Shown here: piece after piece, positions 44,201 through 52,541 of the stretch
Layout: the number at the start of each line of letters is the position of its first letter
Numbering within the stretch: the stretch's first letter is position 1
Origin: Calothrix anomala FACHB-343
Lineage (GTDB): Bacteria > Cyanobacteriota > Cyanobacteriia > Cyanobacteriales > Nostocaceae
Direction: 5' to 3'
DNA length: 64,000 nucleotides
Assembly (NCBI RefSeq): GCF_014696435.1
Contig: NZ_JACJQG010000008.1
Coordinates: 62,001 to 126,000 of the forward strand
Notes under the pieces: model-generated
Seen by the model: the letters and a program-made list of their open reading frames with translations, nothing else
Database searches by the model: none
Told to the model about the DNA's origin: nothing
Translations under genes and position numbers: made by a program

Positions 44201-44290
44201 CTATAATCCGTTACGTCCCCAAACTACCATTGCAATAGACCAAGTAAACACGACTAAGAGTGATACCCAACCCAGTGTCAAAATTGCCAT
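44201..44290 (-). CDS. petN: Cytochrome b6f complex subunit PetN
   Basis: Gene of 29 codons. The peptide starts [17 protein letters not shown] and ends VVWGRNGL, the nearly invariant PetN sequence. It is a single-helix subunit needed for assembly and stability of the b6f complex in thylakoids. Both the ATG (44290) and the TAG (44201-44203) are clear. Confidence 0.96.
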   Translation of the reverse strand: MAILTLGWVSLLVVFTWSIAMVVWGRNGL

Positions 44291-44345
44291 AATCCCACTT
44301 TTAAAATAATTACAAAACGTTTCTAATATTTATCATACTGGGAAA

Positions 44346-44393
44346 GGGGGCATTGGGCATTGGGCATTGGGCATTGGGCATTGGGCATTGGGC
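44346..44393. repeat. Tandem repeat (GGGCATT)n upstream of petN
   Basis: Six to seven GGGCATT units in the gap between petN (minus) and the membrane-protein gene (plus), followed by CTGCTCC/CTCCCTG units at about 44413-44440. They create an artificial open frame (MGIGHWALGIGHWA) fused to the downstream gene. Confidence 0.88.
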
Positions 44394-44508
44394 AAAAGTT
44401 ATTTATCTCTCCCCTGCTCCCTGCTCCCTGCTCCCTGCCTCCTTCCCTTGTCCTTATTTCCCTCTTTGGCGTTGCAATATTGTGAAGAGAATTTTTGAGC
44501 CTCAGTTA

Positions 44509-44958
44509 ATGTTAGAACGGATAGAATCGCTAAAAGTGGGAATTATTGGTGCTTTTTCCCTGTTTATCGCGTTTATTATCGCTAGTCTTGTCAATACCCT
44601 GGTTCTATCGAAGAATTTCCCGGTGCTTGCAAGTTTAGCAATTGAGCCGTTGGATTTGGATTTTGCCCTGAGTGGCGCGATCGCTTCTTTCTCTGGTTTT
44701 TTATTTGGCGCTACCTATCGCTATATTATCCGCAAGGACAGCAATCCTCATCTTAAATCTGGTGGTGTGTTGGCTTTTGGCTTGGTGCGGGGGTTAGCGC
44801 AAATAGAAGCTAGCTGGAATTCTCTGGCTACAGTATTACCTTCTGTGATTTTAGCTGGTGAAAGTGTATTGTGGTTTGCGATCGCGGCTAGAGTCATAGA
44901 TACCGCAATGCAAATTGGTTGGCTCAAACCTTTCCCCTCAATCCCCACAGACTATTGA
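44509..44958 (+). CDS. Conserved membrane protein of unknown function
   Basis: Protein of 149 residues from the ATG at 44509 (MLERIESLKVGIIGAF); a GTG at 44482 (VKRIFEPQL) is an equally possible start. The longer frame from 44353 merely translates a heptamer repeat and is rejected. Three or four membrane helices are visible (about 12-38, 50-75, 85-105 and 118-142), with an internal charged loop YIIRKDSNPHLKSGG. Family not recognised; it looks like a cyanobacterial conserved protein. Confidence 0.65.
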   Translation: MLERIESLKVGIIGAFSLFIAFIIASLVNTLVLSKNFPVLASLAIEPLDLDFALSGAIASFSGFLFGATYRYIIRKDSNPHLKSGGVLAFGLVRGLAQIEASWNSLATVLPSVILAGESVLWFAIAARVIDTAMQIGWLKPFPSIPTDY

Positions 44959-45043
44959 CTTCAAAAATCTTCTATGTAATATATGTATTACAAAAGAAGT
45001 ATGATTTATCTCATACCAATTCAATATGAAGACGCATATCATC

Positions 45044-45100
45044 TAGCCTGCGTAGGCAGGCTTTGTAATTATAGCCCCAGGCTTGGAGCCTGAGGGCGTT
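45044..45100. repeat. Dispersed hairpin element (GCCTGCCTNCGCAGGC family), copy 2, partial
   Basis: AGCCTGCGTAGGCAGGCTTTG followed by AGCCCCAGGCTTGGAGCCTGAGGGCG, half of the element at 18118-18233. Confidence 0.75.
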
Positions 45101-45163
45101 AATGGGCAGCCTCACATAGAATTCTAGTTATAACGCAGTTAACTAACTTACTCATATTTACTT

Positions 45164-45736
45164 ATGAATATGACAGCTAAAAATTCCCATTACTATCTCA
45201 TCATAGATTTAGAAGCCACATGTTGTGATGGTGGCTCAGTTCCCAGACATGAAATGGAAATCATCGAAATTGGTGCAGTTATCCTCAATCGCACCACATG
45301 GGAAATTGATTCCGAATTTCAACAATTTATCCAGCCTGTAAGACATCCGCAATTAACAAATTTTTGTACAACATTAACTAGCATTCAACAGCAAGATATT
45401 GCCCAAGCACCCAAATTTACTGAAGCAATTGAGAAATTACAAGCTTGGCTGAAATTATTTCCTAATTATATTTTCTGCTCTTGGGGCAACTATGATAAAA
45501 ATCAATTCTTGCAAGATTGTAAATATCATAAAATCCCCTATCCCTTTAGTTCAGAGCATATAAATATTAAAGAGAAATTTTCCGAATATCTGGGTGTATC
45601 TAAAAGATTTGGCATGGCACAGGCACTAGAACATCTAGGATTAGAATTGCAAGGTACACACCATCGCGGTATTGATGATGCTCGCAATATTGCAGCTATT
45701 TATAGATATATGCAACTTAACAAAATTAATAAATAA
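45164..45736 (+). CDS. DEDDh 3'-5' exonuclease (ERI-1/KapD-like)
   Basis: Protein of 190 residues. Exonuclease motif I is IIDLEATC (Asp and Glu), motif II lies in WGNYDKNQF and motif III is HHRGIDDARN (His and Asp), which gives the DEDDh set. The cysteine-rich start TCCDGGSVPRHEMEIIEIGA matches ERI-1-like and KapD-like exonucleases acting on RNA or single-stranded DNA ends. Stand-alone gene flanked by repeats. Confidence 0.88.
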   Translation: MNMTAKNSHYYLIIDLEATCCDGGSVPRHEMEIIEIGAVILNRTTWEIDSEFQQFIQPVRHPQLTNFCTTLTSIQQQDIAQAPKFTEAIEKLQAWLKLFPNYIFCSWGNYDKNQFLQDCKYHKIPYPFSSEHINIKEKFSEYLGVSKRFGMAQALEHLGLELQGTHHRGIDDARNIAAIYRYMQLNKINK

Positions 45737-45770
45737 TCCCCTTGAATAGAACATAAAAAACTGTTCTAAT

Positions 45771-45871
45771 ACAATACGGTTCAGTTAAAGATAAATGTAG
45801 GTTGGGTTGAACGAAGTGAAACCCAACAAAGCGCCGAAAATGTTGGGTTTCGTCCCTCAACCCAACCTACG
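45771..45871. repeat. Dispersed inverted-repeat element, copy 2 (TGTAGGTTGGGTTGA family)
   Basis: Starts ACAATACGGTTCAGTTAAAG like copy 1 but its core (GAACGAAGTGAAACCC ... GGGTTTCGTCCCTCAACCC) is inverted relative to copy 1. Confidence 0.8.
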
Positions 45872-45925
45872 CCAAATCAGTTTTTTGACTGTTCTCATAC
45901 CAATTTTATGTCAGCCTACATATTA

Positions 45926-46178
45926 ACGCCCTCACCCTCCAAGGGTGGGGCTAAACCAACAAAGCCTGCCTACGCAGGCTAATTATATAGCAATCTTAAA
46001 TCATTGGTAAAATTTAAGAACTCTCAGTTTTTTCTCTTACCCTTGGCGTACTTGGCGTACTTGGCGGTTCATTAAAAAAATATTTTCACAACTCAGATAA
46101 GATTGCTATATGTATCTTCATCAAGAATTGGTATTACCAATGACAAATGACAAATGACAAATGACAAATGACAAATGA
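45926..46178. repeat. Repeat cluster: hairpin element copy 3, GGCGTAC element without insert, CAAATGA array
   Basis: 45926-45981 holds the GCCCTCACCCTCC...CCTGCCTACGCAGGCT element. 46034-46095 holds TACCCTTGGCGTACTTGGCG...GGTTCATTAAAAAAATATT without the 43-bp palindrome seen in the copies at 3911 and 17955. 46139-46178 holds five to six CAAATGA heptamers. No gene lies between the exonuclease and the BMC gene. Confidence 0.8.
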
Positions 46179-46243
46179 CAGCCCTTGCCAGTTATATTTA
46201 ATTACACCAACCTACTTAATTTTAAAATTCGGAGCGAGGCGAC

Positions 46244-46582
46244 GTGACACTGGCACTGGGAATGATTGAGGTTTATGGTATCCCCGCAGCAGTGGAAGCA
46301 GGGGATGCTATGTGTAAAGCTGCTCGCATCACTCTGGTAGGGTATGAAAATACTGATTTGGGAAGAATTACCGTGCTGATTCGGGGGGAAGTGGGTGAGG
46401 TAAATGTGGCTGTAGTCTCTGGGTTAGCAGCAGTAGGGCGAGTTAATGGGGGTGAAATTCTTTCTCATCATATTATTCCCCGTCCCCATGAAAATTTAGA
46501 ATATGTGTTACCGATTCATCGCAGTGCCAATGTTGAGCAATTTAGTGCCGATATCCGCTTTCCTCCTGCCCTATCAGCGTAA
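46244..46582 (+). CDS. ccmK: BMC-domain shell protein, CcmK-like with altered pore loop
   Basis: Single-BMC-domain protein of 112 residues. It follows CcmK2-type sequence closely (GMIEVYGIPAAVEAGDAM, RVNGGEIL, IPRPHENLEYVLPI). The pore motif KIGS at 36-39 of carboxysomal CcmK is replaced by NTDL (Asn 36 to Leu 39). GTG start at 46244 with GAGG just upstream. The gene is alone, away from any ccm or rbc genes, as are the accessory CcmK3-6 paralogues of other cyanobacteria. It may form mixed hexamers that change carboxysome permeability. Fold certain, subclass uncertain. Confidence 0.88.
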   Translation: MTLALGMIEVYGIPAAVEAGDAMCKAARITLVGYENTDLGRITVLIRGEVGEVNVAVVSGLAAVGRVNGGEILSHHIIPRPHENLEYVLPIHRSANVEQFSADIRFPPALSA

Positions 46583-46621
46583 AAACTGAATATAGCAATC
46601 CTAAATCAATGATAAATACTT

Positions 46622-46675
46622 ATCTTCCTTGTCCCCCTTGTCTTCCTTGTCCCCCTTGTCCCCCTTGTCCCTTTT
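46622..46675. repeat. Tandem repeat (CCTTGTC/CCCTTGTC)n
   Basis: Six units of CCTTGTCCCC/CCTTGTCTT between the BMC gene and the aminotransferase gene, in the region where the aminotransferase promoter is expected. Confidence 0.85.
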
Positions 46676-46701
46676 GTTTGCATATCAAATAGGATTACTA
46701 T

Positions 46702-47868
46702 ATGAAATCCCTAATATCTCGTATGCAGGCGGTACAATCGCCGATTATTCCGGTAGTTGGGGAATTAATTAAAAACTCTCCCGGAACAATTTCTTTAGGA
46801 CAAGGTGTTGTTTCATACAGCCCACCGCAATCATCTGTAGACTTTTTAGCCAAATTTTTATCAGAGCCAACCAATAATTTATACAAAGCTGTTGAGGGAA
46901 TTCCTCAATTAATAGCGGCATTAACTGCCAAGTTACAAGCTTTTAATCAGATTGAAATTAACGCCGAAAATTGCATAGTTGTGACTGCAGGAAGCAATAT
47001 GGCTTATGTAAACGCTATTTTGGCAATTACTAGCCCAGGCGATGAGATTATTTTGAATAAGCCGTACTATTTCAATCATGAAATGGCGATCGCAATGGCG
47101 GGTTGTCGGGCGGTATTAGTAGATACAGATGAAAACTATCAACTGCGTCCGGATGCGATCGCGCAAGCAATTACACCTAAAACCAAAGCAGTGGTGACAA
47201 TTTCACCGAATAACCCTACAGGAGTGGTGTATCCAGAAGCAACATTACGGGCAGTTAATCAACTATGTTGCGATCGCAATATTTATCATATTAGCGATGA
47301 AGCCTATGAATACTTTACCTATAACGGCGTAAAACACCTATCACCAGGAGCTTTTGCTGGTAGTAGCGACTACACCATTTCTCTTTACAGCCTGTCTAAA
47401 GCCTACGGTTTTGCTAGCTGGCGTATCGGTTATATGGTAATTCCTCAACACCTGCTCGATCCGATTAAAAAAGTCCAAGATACAATTTTGATTTGTCCGC
47501 CTGTAATTTCTCAGTATGCCGCATTAGGGGCATTACAAGCCACAGAGGAATATTTTACAGAACATATTGGAGCAATCGCCCAAGTGCGAGAATTAGTAAT
47601 TAAATATCTCAATCGTTTACAAGGCTTATGTACTATTACTCCTGCTGATGGCGCTTTTTATTTTTTCCTCAAAGTGCATACCCAAATTGATGCTTTTGAA
47701 TTAGTAAAACGACTCATTCAAGAACATCAAATCGCCGTAATTCCCGGTACAACATTTGGGATGGAAGATGGCTGTTATCTGCGCGTTGCTTACGGTGCGT
47801 TGCAACAAGAAACAGTCAAAACAGGTATGGAAAGATTAGTACAAGGCTTACAAACAATATTGAAGTAA
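46702..47868 (+). CDS. PLP-dependent class I aminotransferase
   Basis: Fold-type I aminotransferase of 388 residues. Conserved blocks are SPNNPTGVVYPE, ISDEAYEYF, the PLP lysine in SLSKAYGFASWRIGY and the carboxylate-binding Arg in YLRVAYG. It belongs with the aspartate/aromatic group; the amino-acid substrate cannot be predicted. The ATG at 46702 follows an AT-rich leader. It is 121 bp upstream of the YjbQ gene on the same strand. Confidence 0.9.
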   Translation: MKSLISRMQAVQSPIIPVVGELIKNSPGTISLGQGVVSYSPPQSSVDFLAKFLSEPTNNLYKAVEGIPQLIAALTAKLQAFNQIEINAENCIVVTAGSNMAYVNAILAITSPGDEIILNKPYYFNHEMAIAMAGCRAVLVDTDENYQLRPDAIAQAITPKTKAVVTISPNNPTGVVYPEATLRAVNQLCCDRNIYHISDEAYEYFTYNGVKHLSPGAFAGSSDYTISLYSLSKAYGFASWRIGYMVIPQHLLDPIKKVQDTILICPPVISQYAALGALQATEEYFTEHIGAIAQVRELVIKYLNRLQGLCTITPADGAFYFFLKVHTQIDAFELVKRLIQEHQIAVIPGTTFGMEDGCYLRVAYGALQQETVKTGMERLVQGLQTILK

Positions 47869-47989
47869 GCTATTCTGCTTTTACAGCAGATTGCCAGTTG
47901 GTGAAGTACAGATTATATCGTTGATTGTAGGGGCACTGGCACTGCCATGCCCCGAAGCGCGTACTTGTATTAGCTTAGTAATTGAAGAT

Positions 47990-48427
47990 ATGACAATTAT
48001 TAATCAAATCTTAGAAATTAAAACCGAACAAGGAATTAATATCCATAACATCACGCCCCAAATTCAGGATGTAATTAACTCCACATCAATTCAAAATGGA
48101 CAAGTGTTAGTCTTTTCAAGACATACCACAACTGCTTTAGCTATCAATGAAAATGAAGAACGTTTATTAGAAGATATCAAAGTCTTCTTGCGGAAATTAG
48201 CGCCAGAGTCAGATAAATATTTACATAATGACTTGCATTTAAGGATTGTTCCCGAAGACGAACCGATGAATGCACATTCTCATTTAATGGCAATGATGCT
48301 CAGTACTAGCGAAGTTATTCCTATTGTCGATGGCAAATTAGCTTTAGGAACTTGGCAATCAATATTATTTTTTGAATTAGACGGCCCCCGTCAGCGTACA
48401 GTATTTGTACAAATCTCTGGGGAGTAG
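47990..48427 (+). CDS. YjbQ family protein (UPF0047)
   Basis: Protein of 145 residues of the UPF0047/YjbQ family. Conserved blocks: VLVFSRHTTTALAINENEERLL, HNDLHLRI, EPMNAHSHLMAMML, and LGTWQSILFFELDGPRQR. Members can complement thiamin-phosphate synthase mutants; the true function is unknown. The frame opens at 47891, but the part before 47990 translates a repeat (GGGGCACTGGCACTGCC) and the ATG at 47990 gives the family N-terminus. Confidence 0.88.
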   Translation: MTIINQILEIKTEQGINIHNITPQIQDVINSTSIQNGQVLVFSRHTTTALAINENEERLLEDIKVFLRKLAPESDKYLHNDLHLRIVPEDEPMNAHSHLMAMMLSTSEVIPIVDGKLALGTWQSILFFELDGPRQRTVFVQISGE

Positions 48428-48532
48428 TCCAGATTAATTCCAGAAAATCTCTCCCCTCAGTCAACAGTCAGTAGGGGCGGGTTTATTGAGAGTAATCGTT
48501 GATCAGTGCGCATATTTGTGAACCCGCCCGTA

Positions 48533-48592
48533 CAGTTGTCAACCGTCAACCGTCAACAGTCAACCGTCAACCGTCAACAGTCAACCGTCAAC
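48533..48592. repeat. Tandem repeat (GTCAACC/GTCAACA)n
   Basis: Eight to nine heptamers alternating GTCAACC and GTCAACA, ending just before the dehydrogenase remnant. Confidence 0.88.
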
Positions 48593-48593
48593 A

Positions 48594-48716
48594 TTAATCT
48601 AAATTAAATTCCGCAAAATCCGCTTGTGCAAACAACTGATTTGTGAGGTAGTTGGCAATTTCTCGCCCCACACCACGACTGGCTCCAGCCAGAAAAATGT
48701 AAGATGCCTTTGTCAT
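48594..48716 (-). pseudogene. Remnant of an atypical short-chain dehydrogenase/epimerase gene
   Basis: Forty codons from an ATG at 48716. The first 26 read like the N-terminus of an NAD(P)-dependent epimerase (ASYIFLAGASRGVGREIANY), with the GASRGVG nucleotide-binding loop. The rest of the fold is missing; the last residues are ADFAEFNLD and then a stop. A heptamer array begins two bases beyond. It looks like a gene with most of its interior deleted. Confidence 0.65.
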
Positions 48717-49935
48717 AGCTGCTGTTACTTATCTCTTGAGACACAAATGTTGACATTTCCCAGATGCTATCAAAGGATGGGCGTTATTTTGCAAACATTA
48801 CCAGCATAGCTAAAAAAATATCTGCATTGTGAGCTTTGTACTAATGATTTACCTACTAGTTCAATTTACTACTTAGGTAAATTCCACAAATAAATGATTC
48901 TGCTTTAAGTTTTTCATAGATGTACTCGCTTGCCGAAGTATTGAATTTTGGCTGTTAAGTGCGAATTTGCAGCTATATCCACAATCCTGTATGCTGACTA
49001 CAGCCATCTAGGAAAGCTAAGTCAAGACTTACCTAAGTACGTAAATTATGGTCAAAAAACACATTTAATGTAAGGCTTGTCAAGCAACGATGACATTTAT
49101 GTATTATCAAGGTAAGTAAAATGTATATTTTGTTACAACTTATCTTTTGTTTAAACTATATTACAAATGCTTTTACATAATTTAAATTTATGCTTATTCG
49201 TAAATGGACAGAAAAATACGTATATGTAATCACAATTTACTATATATTCTTAGATAGAAAGCAAGCTATGCCTAGCTTTACAACCTAGATAGTCATGCAA
49301 AGCTAACTTTTCTATCAAAATGTATTTTTTGTTACTTTGTAGTTCAATGTAAAAAAAAACTAAATAGTTACCGATATTTACGGATACTTTTGTAGCTTAA
49401 AAATTAAAAAATAATTAAATAGATTAATTCTTGGACATCTAAATTATCAATAATACATACTGCTTATAGCAGCATACATAATATTTATGAAGTTGTGTAG
49501 AAGTAGTATTAAATTGATTGATGTTTCCAGAAATCTTACCAGATAAGAATTCTTTGATGACTTGTTAGTCATTCATTTGTTCTGTGTTGCGGAATGATTA
49601 TGGTAATCAAGGTGCATTTGAATACCTAATGTAATTAAGGTCAGGAGAGATAGATTCTCATTAACGAATAAATCGGGTAGTTAAATTTTTGAGAACATAA
49701 ATGTTGATGTTCTAGCAAGATATGCTTGTTTTTGGGTGCTTCACTTCAGTTTCTAGAACAAAAATCAACATTACTTTTTTCGGCTAGTTATTTTTTGTGG
49801 TCATACCAACTTTTGTACACAAGCGATCGCTATTTTATTAACGGTCGTAATAGTTGGTTATGAAGACGATATTACCAAGAAACTTACTATAAAGTATCAG
49901 AGTCTACTTTCATCCAACTTTTGAGAGGCTTGAAC

Positions 49936-50649
49936 ATGAAAGAAGTTCTAGAATTGATTCAACTTAGAAAAGAAGAATTTGCTCAGTTGCCATTATTTAA
50001 TTTTATGAGAGATCAAAGTATAGATCCCAAACAAAGGCTGGCTTGGGCACCATGCGCGGCTCATTTTGTCATGAATTTTGGAGAACTGAATAAATATTTT
50101 TTACGAGTAGAACCAACTAGCGATCCTCTACAAATACTAATTAATAAACATACTTATGAAGACGACCATCATTGGCTATGGTTTTTGGAAGATCTCAAGC
50201 ATTTAGAACTTGACAAATCACTAAAATTTAGTGAAGCTTTGAGATTTCTTTGGAGTGAAGAAACCGAAACGTCACGTTGGTTAACATATCAACTTTATCG
50301 ATATATTTTACAAGCTACTCCTATCCAGAAATTGATAGTAATTGAAGTTGTTGAAACTACGGGTAATGTGATGTTTTCAACAGCAGCCAATATTGGTAAA
50401 GAACTTAAATCAATTACTCAAAAAGAATGCTTATATTTTGCAGATTTTCATTTAGCTGTAGAAACTGGGCACACAACAGGTTTTCCTGGTACAGAAGAAT
50501 TTATCAAAAAAATTCAACTTACAGAAGAAACTCGCAAAGATGCTTTTGAATTAGTCGAGAAACTATTTGCGGTTTTCACTGAATTTACACATTCTCTTCT
50601 CATATATGCCGAAAAACACAAAATACAACAACTGTCTAATGCTGCATAA
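49936..50649 (+). CDS. Heme-oxygenase-like protein with di-iron ligand pattern
   Basis: All-helical protein of 237 residues. Candidate metal ligands follow the heme-oxygenase-like di-iron oxidase pattern: H72-xx-E75-xx-H78-H79 (HTYEDDHH), E137 and E140 (IEVVE), then H172-xxx-E176-xx-H179 (HLAVETGH). These enzymes do oxygen-dependent N-oxygenation, desaturation or C-C cleavage. GAGG eight bases upstream supports the ATG at 49936; a TTG at 49921 is less likely. 136 bp downstream is a flavoprotein gene on the same strand. I do not recognise the exact family; redox function is inferred from the motif pattern. Confidence 0.6.
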   Translation: MKEVLELIQLRKEEFAQLPLFNFMRDQSIDPKQRLAWAPCAAHFVMNFGELNKYFLRVEPTSDPLQILINKHTYEDDHHWLWFLEDLKHLELDKSLKFSEALRFLWSEETETSRWLTYQLYRYILQATPIQKLIVIEVVETTGNVMFSTAANIGKELKSITQKECLYFADFHLAVETGHTTGFPGTEEFIKKIQLTEETRKDAFELVEKLFAVFTEFTHSLLIYAEKHKIQQLSNAA

Positions 50650-50785
50650 ATCAAAAATTGCTTTCCTGATTTTTACAAACTGCACATACTTGCAATTCAT
50701 ATACTCCTAATGAGTCTGTTTTCTTATACAGATAGACAACCATTAGTTTCATCCAAATTAGTCACAGATATAAACAGGTAAGACC

Positions 50786-52414
50786 ATGAACGTAATAACA
50801 GAGTTTGAATATTTGATAATTGGTGCTGGCCCTGCTGGATTACAACTAGGTTATTTCTTAGAAAAATGCCAAAGAAAATATTTGATACTAGAATCAGGAG
50901 ACTCTCCAGGGACTTCTTTTGAAAAGTTTCCCCGACACGGTAAGTTAATTTCGATTAATAAAATTCATACTGGCTATGATGATAAAGAAATTAATCTGAG
51001 GTGGGATTGGAATTCTCTATTGAATGATAGCGATATCATGCTGTTCAAGAATTACAGCAGGAAATATTTTCCCAATGCAAGCGATCTCGTCAGATATCTT
51101 CACGATTTTGCTAACCACTTTCATCTCAACGTTAAATACGGCTGCCAAGTTGTCAATATCAATAAAGATAGTAAATTTGTTGTCACTGACAAAGACAGTA
51201 ACATATATTCTGCATCCCGTCTCATCATTGCTACAGGGTTTGCAAAACCCTACATTCCACAAATACCTGGAATTGAACTAGCAGAAAACTACGTTGATGT
51301 CAGCACAGATCCAGAAGATTTTGTGAATCAAAAAGTCTTAATAATTGGTAAAGGAAATTCTGGCTTTGAAACAGCTGATAATCTCATCGATACAGCCGCA
51401 ATAATTCATATAGCTAGTCAAAATCCTATATCTATGGCCTGGAAGACTAAATATGTAGGACATCTACGAGCAGTCAATAATAATTTTCTCGATACATACC
51501 AGCTAAAATCTCAGAATGCTGTTTTAGATGCAAGTATTACTAAGATAGAGCGTCATGAAGGTAAATTCATTGTATCTTTTGCCTATACACACGCTAATGG
51601 AGAAGAAGAAGATCTAGTTTACGATCGCGTTATTGTCTGCACTGGCTTTCGCTTTGATGATTCAATTTTTGATAAATCCTGTAAACCTGAGTTAGTTATT
51701 AACAACCGTTTTCCGGCTCAAACTAGTGAATGGGAATCAGTCAATATTAAAGATTTGTACTTTATCGGAGTACTGAGTCATATGCGAGATTTCAAGAAAA
51801 AGCAATCCGGCTTTATTCATGGATTTCGTTATAATATTCGTGCAATTCAAAAAATTTTAGATTATAAGTATCATAACCAAGAATTGCCCTATCAATTACT
51901 CACTGCTACACCTGAAGCTTTGACAGAGGAAATTTTAAAGCGAGTTAATACAAGTTCTGGATTATGGCAGCAAACAGGCTTTCTCTGCGACTTAATAGTT
52001 ATTTCAGAGCTAGGTAAATCAGCTAAGTATTATCAGGAACTACCTAAAGACTATATCCATGAAAGTAAACTTGGTAAATGTAATCATTACTATACTATTT
52101 CCTTAGAATTTGGTTTGGAAGTAGGTGAAATTTCAGATCCTTTCGCACTTGATCGGGTTCATAAAAATAATGCTAGCAATGCTGCACAAAGCGCTTTCAT
52201 CCATCCTATTATTAGACGTTTTTGTGGTAGTAGATTAATTCAAGAACATCATGTTATTGAGGATTTGGCGGCAGAATGGTTAGAAGATGTGCATATAATA
52301 CCATTGTTAGAATTCTTCAAAGTTCAACTATCAGAAAATTTAGAATCTTCTCTAGTAAATGAAGATAAAGGATATTTAACTTCTGAGATGTTAAGTCTAG
52401 CTCTTGTGGAGTAA
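50786..52414 (+). CDS. FAD/NAD(P)-dependent oxidoreductase (FOXRED2/flavin monooxygenase-like)
   Basis: Flavoprotein of 542 residues. The FAD-binding motif IIGAGPAGLQLGYFLE is at the N-terminus, a second nucleotide-binding motif LIIGKGNSGFETADN near residue 190, and an ATGF block (LIIATGFAKPYIPQ) and CTGFRFD near 290 are typical of flavin monooxygenases and thioredoxin-reductase-like folds. The C-terminal 180 residues are extra (LLEFFKVQL...), as in FOXRED2-type proteins. No signal peptide. Likely co-transcribed with the preceding putative di-iron gene. Substrate unknown. Confidence 0.8.
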   Translation: MNVITEFEYLIIGAGPAGLQLGYFLEKCQRKYLILESGDSPGTSFEKFPRHGKLISINKIHTGYDDKEINLRWDWNSLLNDSDIMLFKNYSRKYFPNASDLVRYLHDFANHFHLNVKYGCQVVNINKDSKFVVTDKDSNIYSASRLIIATGFAKPYIPQIPGIELAENYVDVSTDPEDFVNQKVLIIGKGNSGFETADNLIDTAAIIHIASQNPISMAWKTKYVGHLRAVNNNFLDTYQLKSQNAVLDASITKIERHEGKFIVSFAYTHANGEEEDLVYDRVIVCTGFRFDDSIFDKSCKPELVINNRFPAQTSEWESVNIKDLYFIGVLSHMRDFKKKQSGFIHGFRYNIRAIQKILDYKYHNQELPYQLLTATPEALTEEILKRVNTSSGLWQQTGFLCDLIVISELGKSAKYYQELPKDYIHESKLGKCNHYYTISLEFGLEVGEISDPFALDRVHKNNASNAAQSAFIHPIIRRFCGSRLIQEHHVIEDLAAEWLEDVHIIPLLEFFKVQLSENLESSLVNEDKGYLTSEMLSLALVE

Positions 52415-52541
52415 AATTTAAACCTTTTTAAACTATTCTGCAATCAGAGATGTAACTATTTTATGTGTAATGAAATTGTCTAAGCAGGAAGAAATCTGAT
52501 TCATATCTAGCCTGAGGGACACTACAGTGCGTTTTGTTCAC

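Larger units (their letters stand above)
48428..49935. other. 1.5-kb AT-rich gene desert
   Basis: Apart from a heptamer array and a dehydrogenase remnant at its left end (listed separately), nothing coding was found. From 48800 the DNA is very AT-rich and has repeated AAGTA/ACTTAC/TTACCTAAGTA motifs at about 49019-49050. It is the longest unexplained stretch in the window. A regulatory RNA or long leader for the di-iron protein gene cannot be excluded. Confidence 0.6.

Noticed and set aside
44353-44508. N-terminal extension MGIGHWALGIGHWA of the membrane protein
   Set aside because: It is a straight translation of GGGCATT heptamers and CTGCTCC repeats and lacks a ribosome-binding site.
48624-48809. 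Plus-strand 61-residue frame in the gene desert
   Set aside because: It is the complement of the dehydrogenase remnant and has no recognisable protein features.
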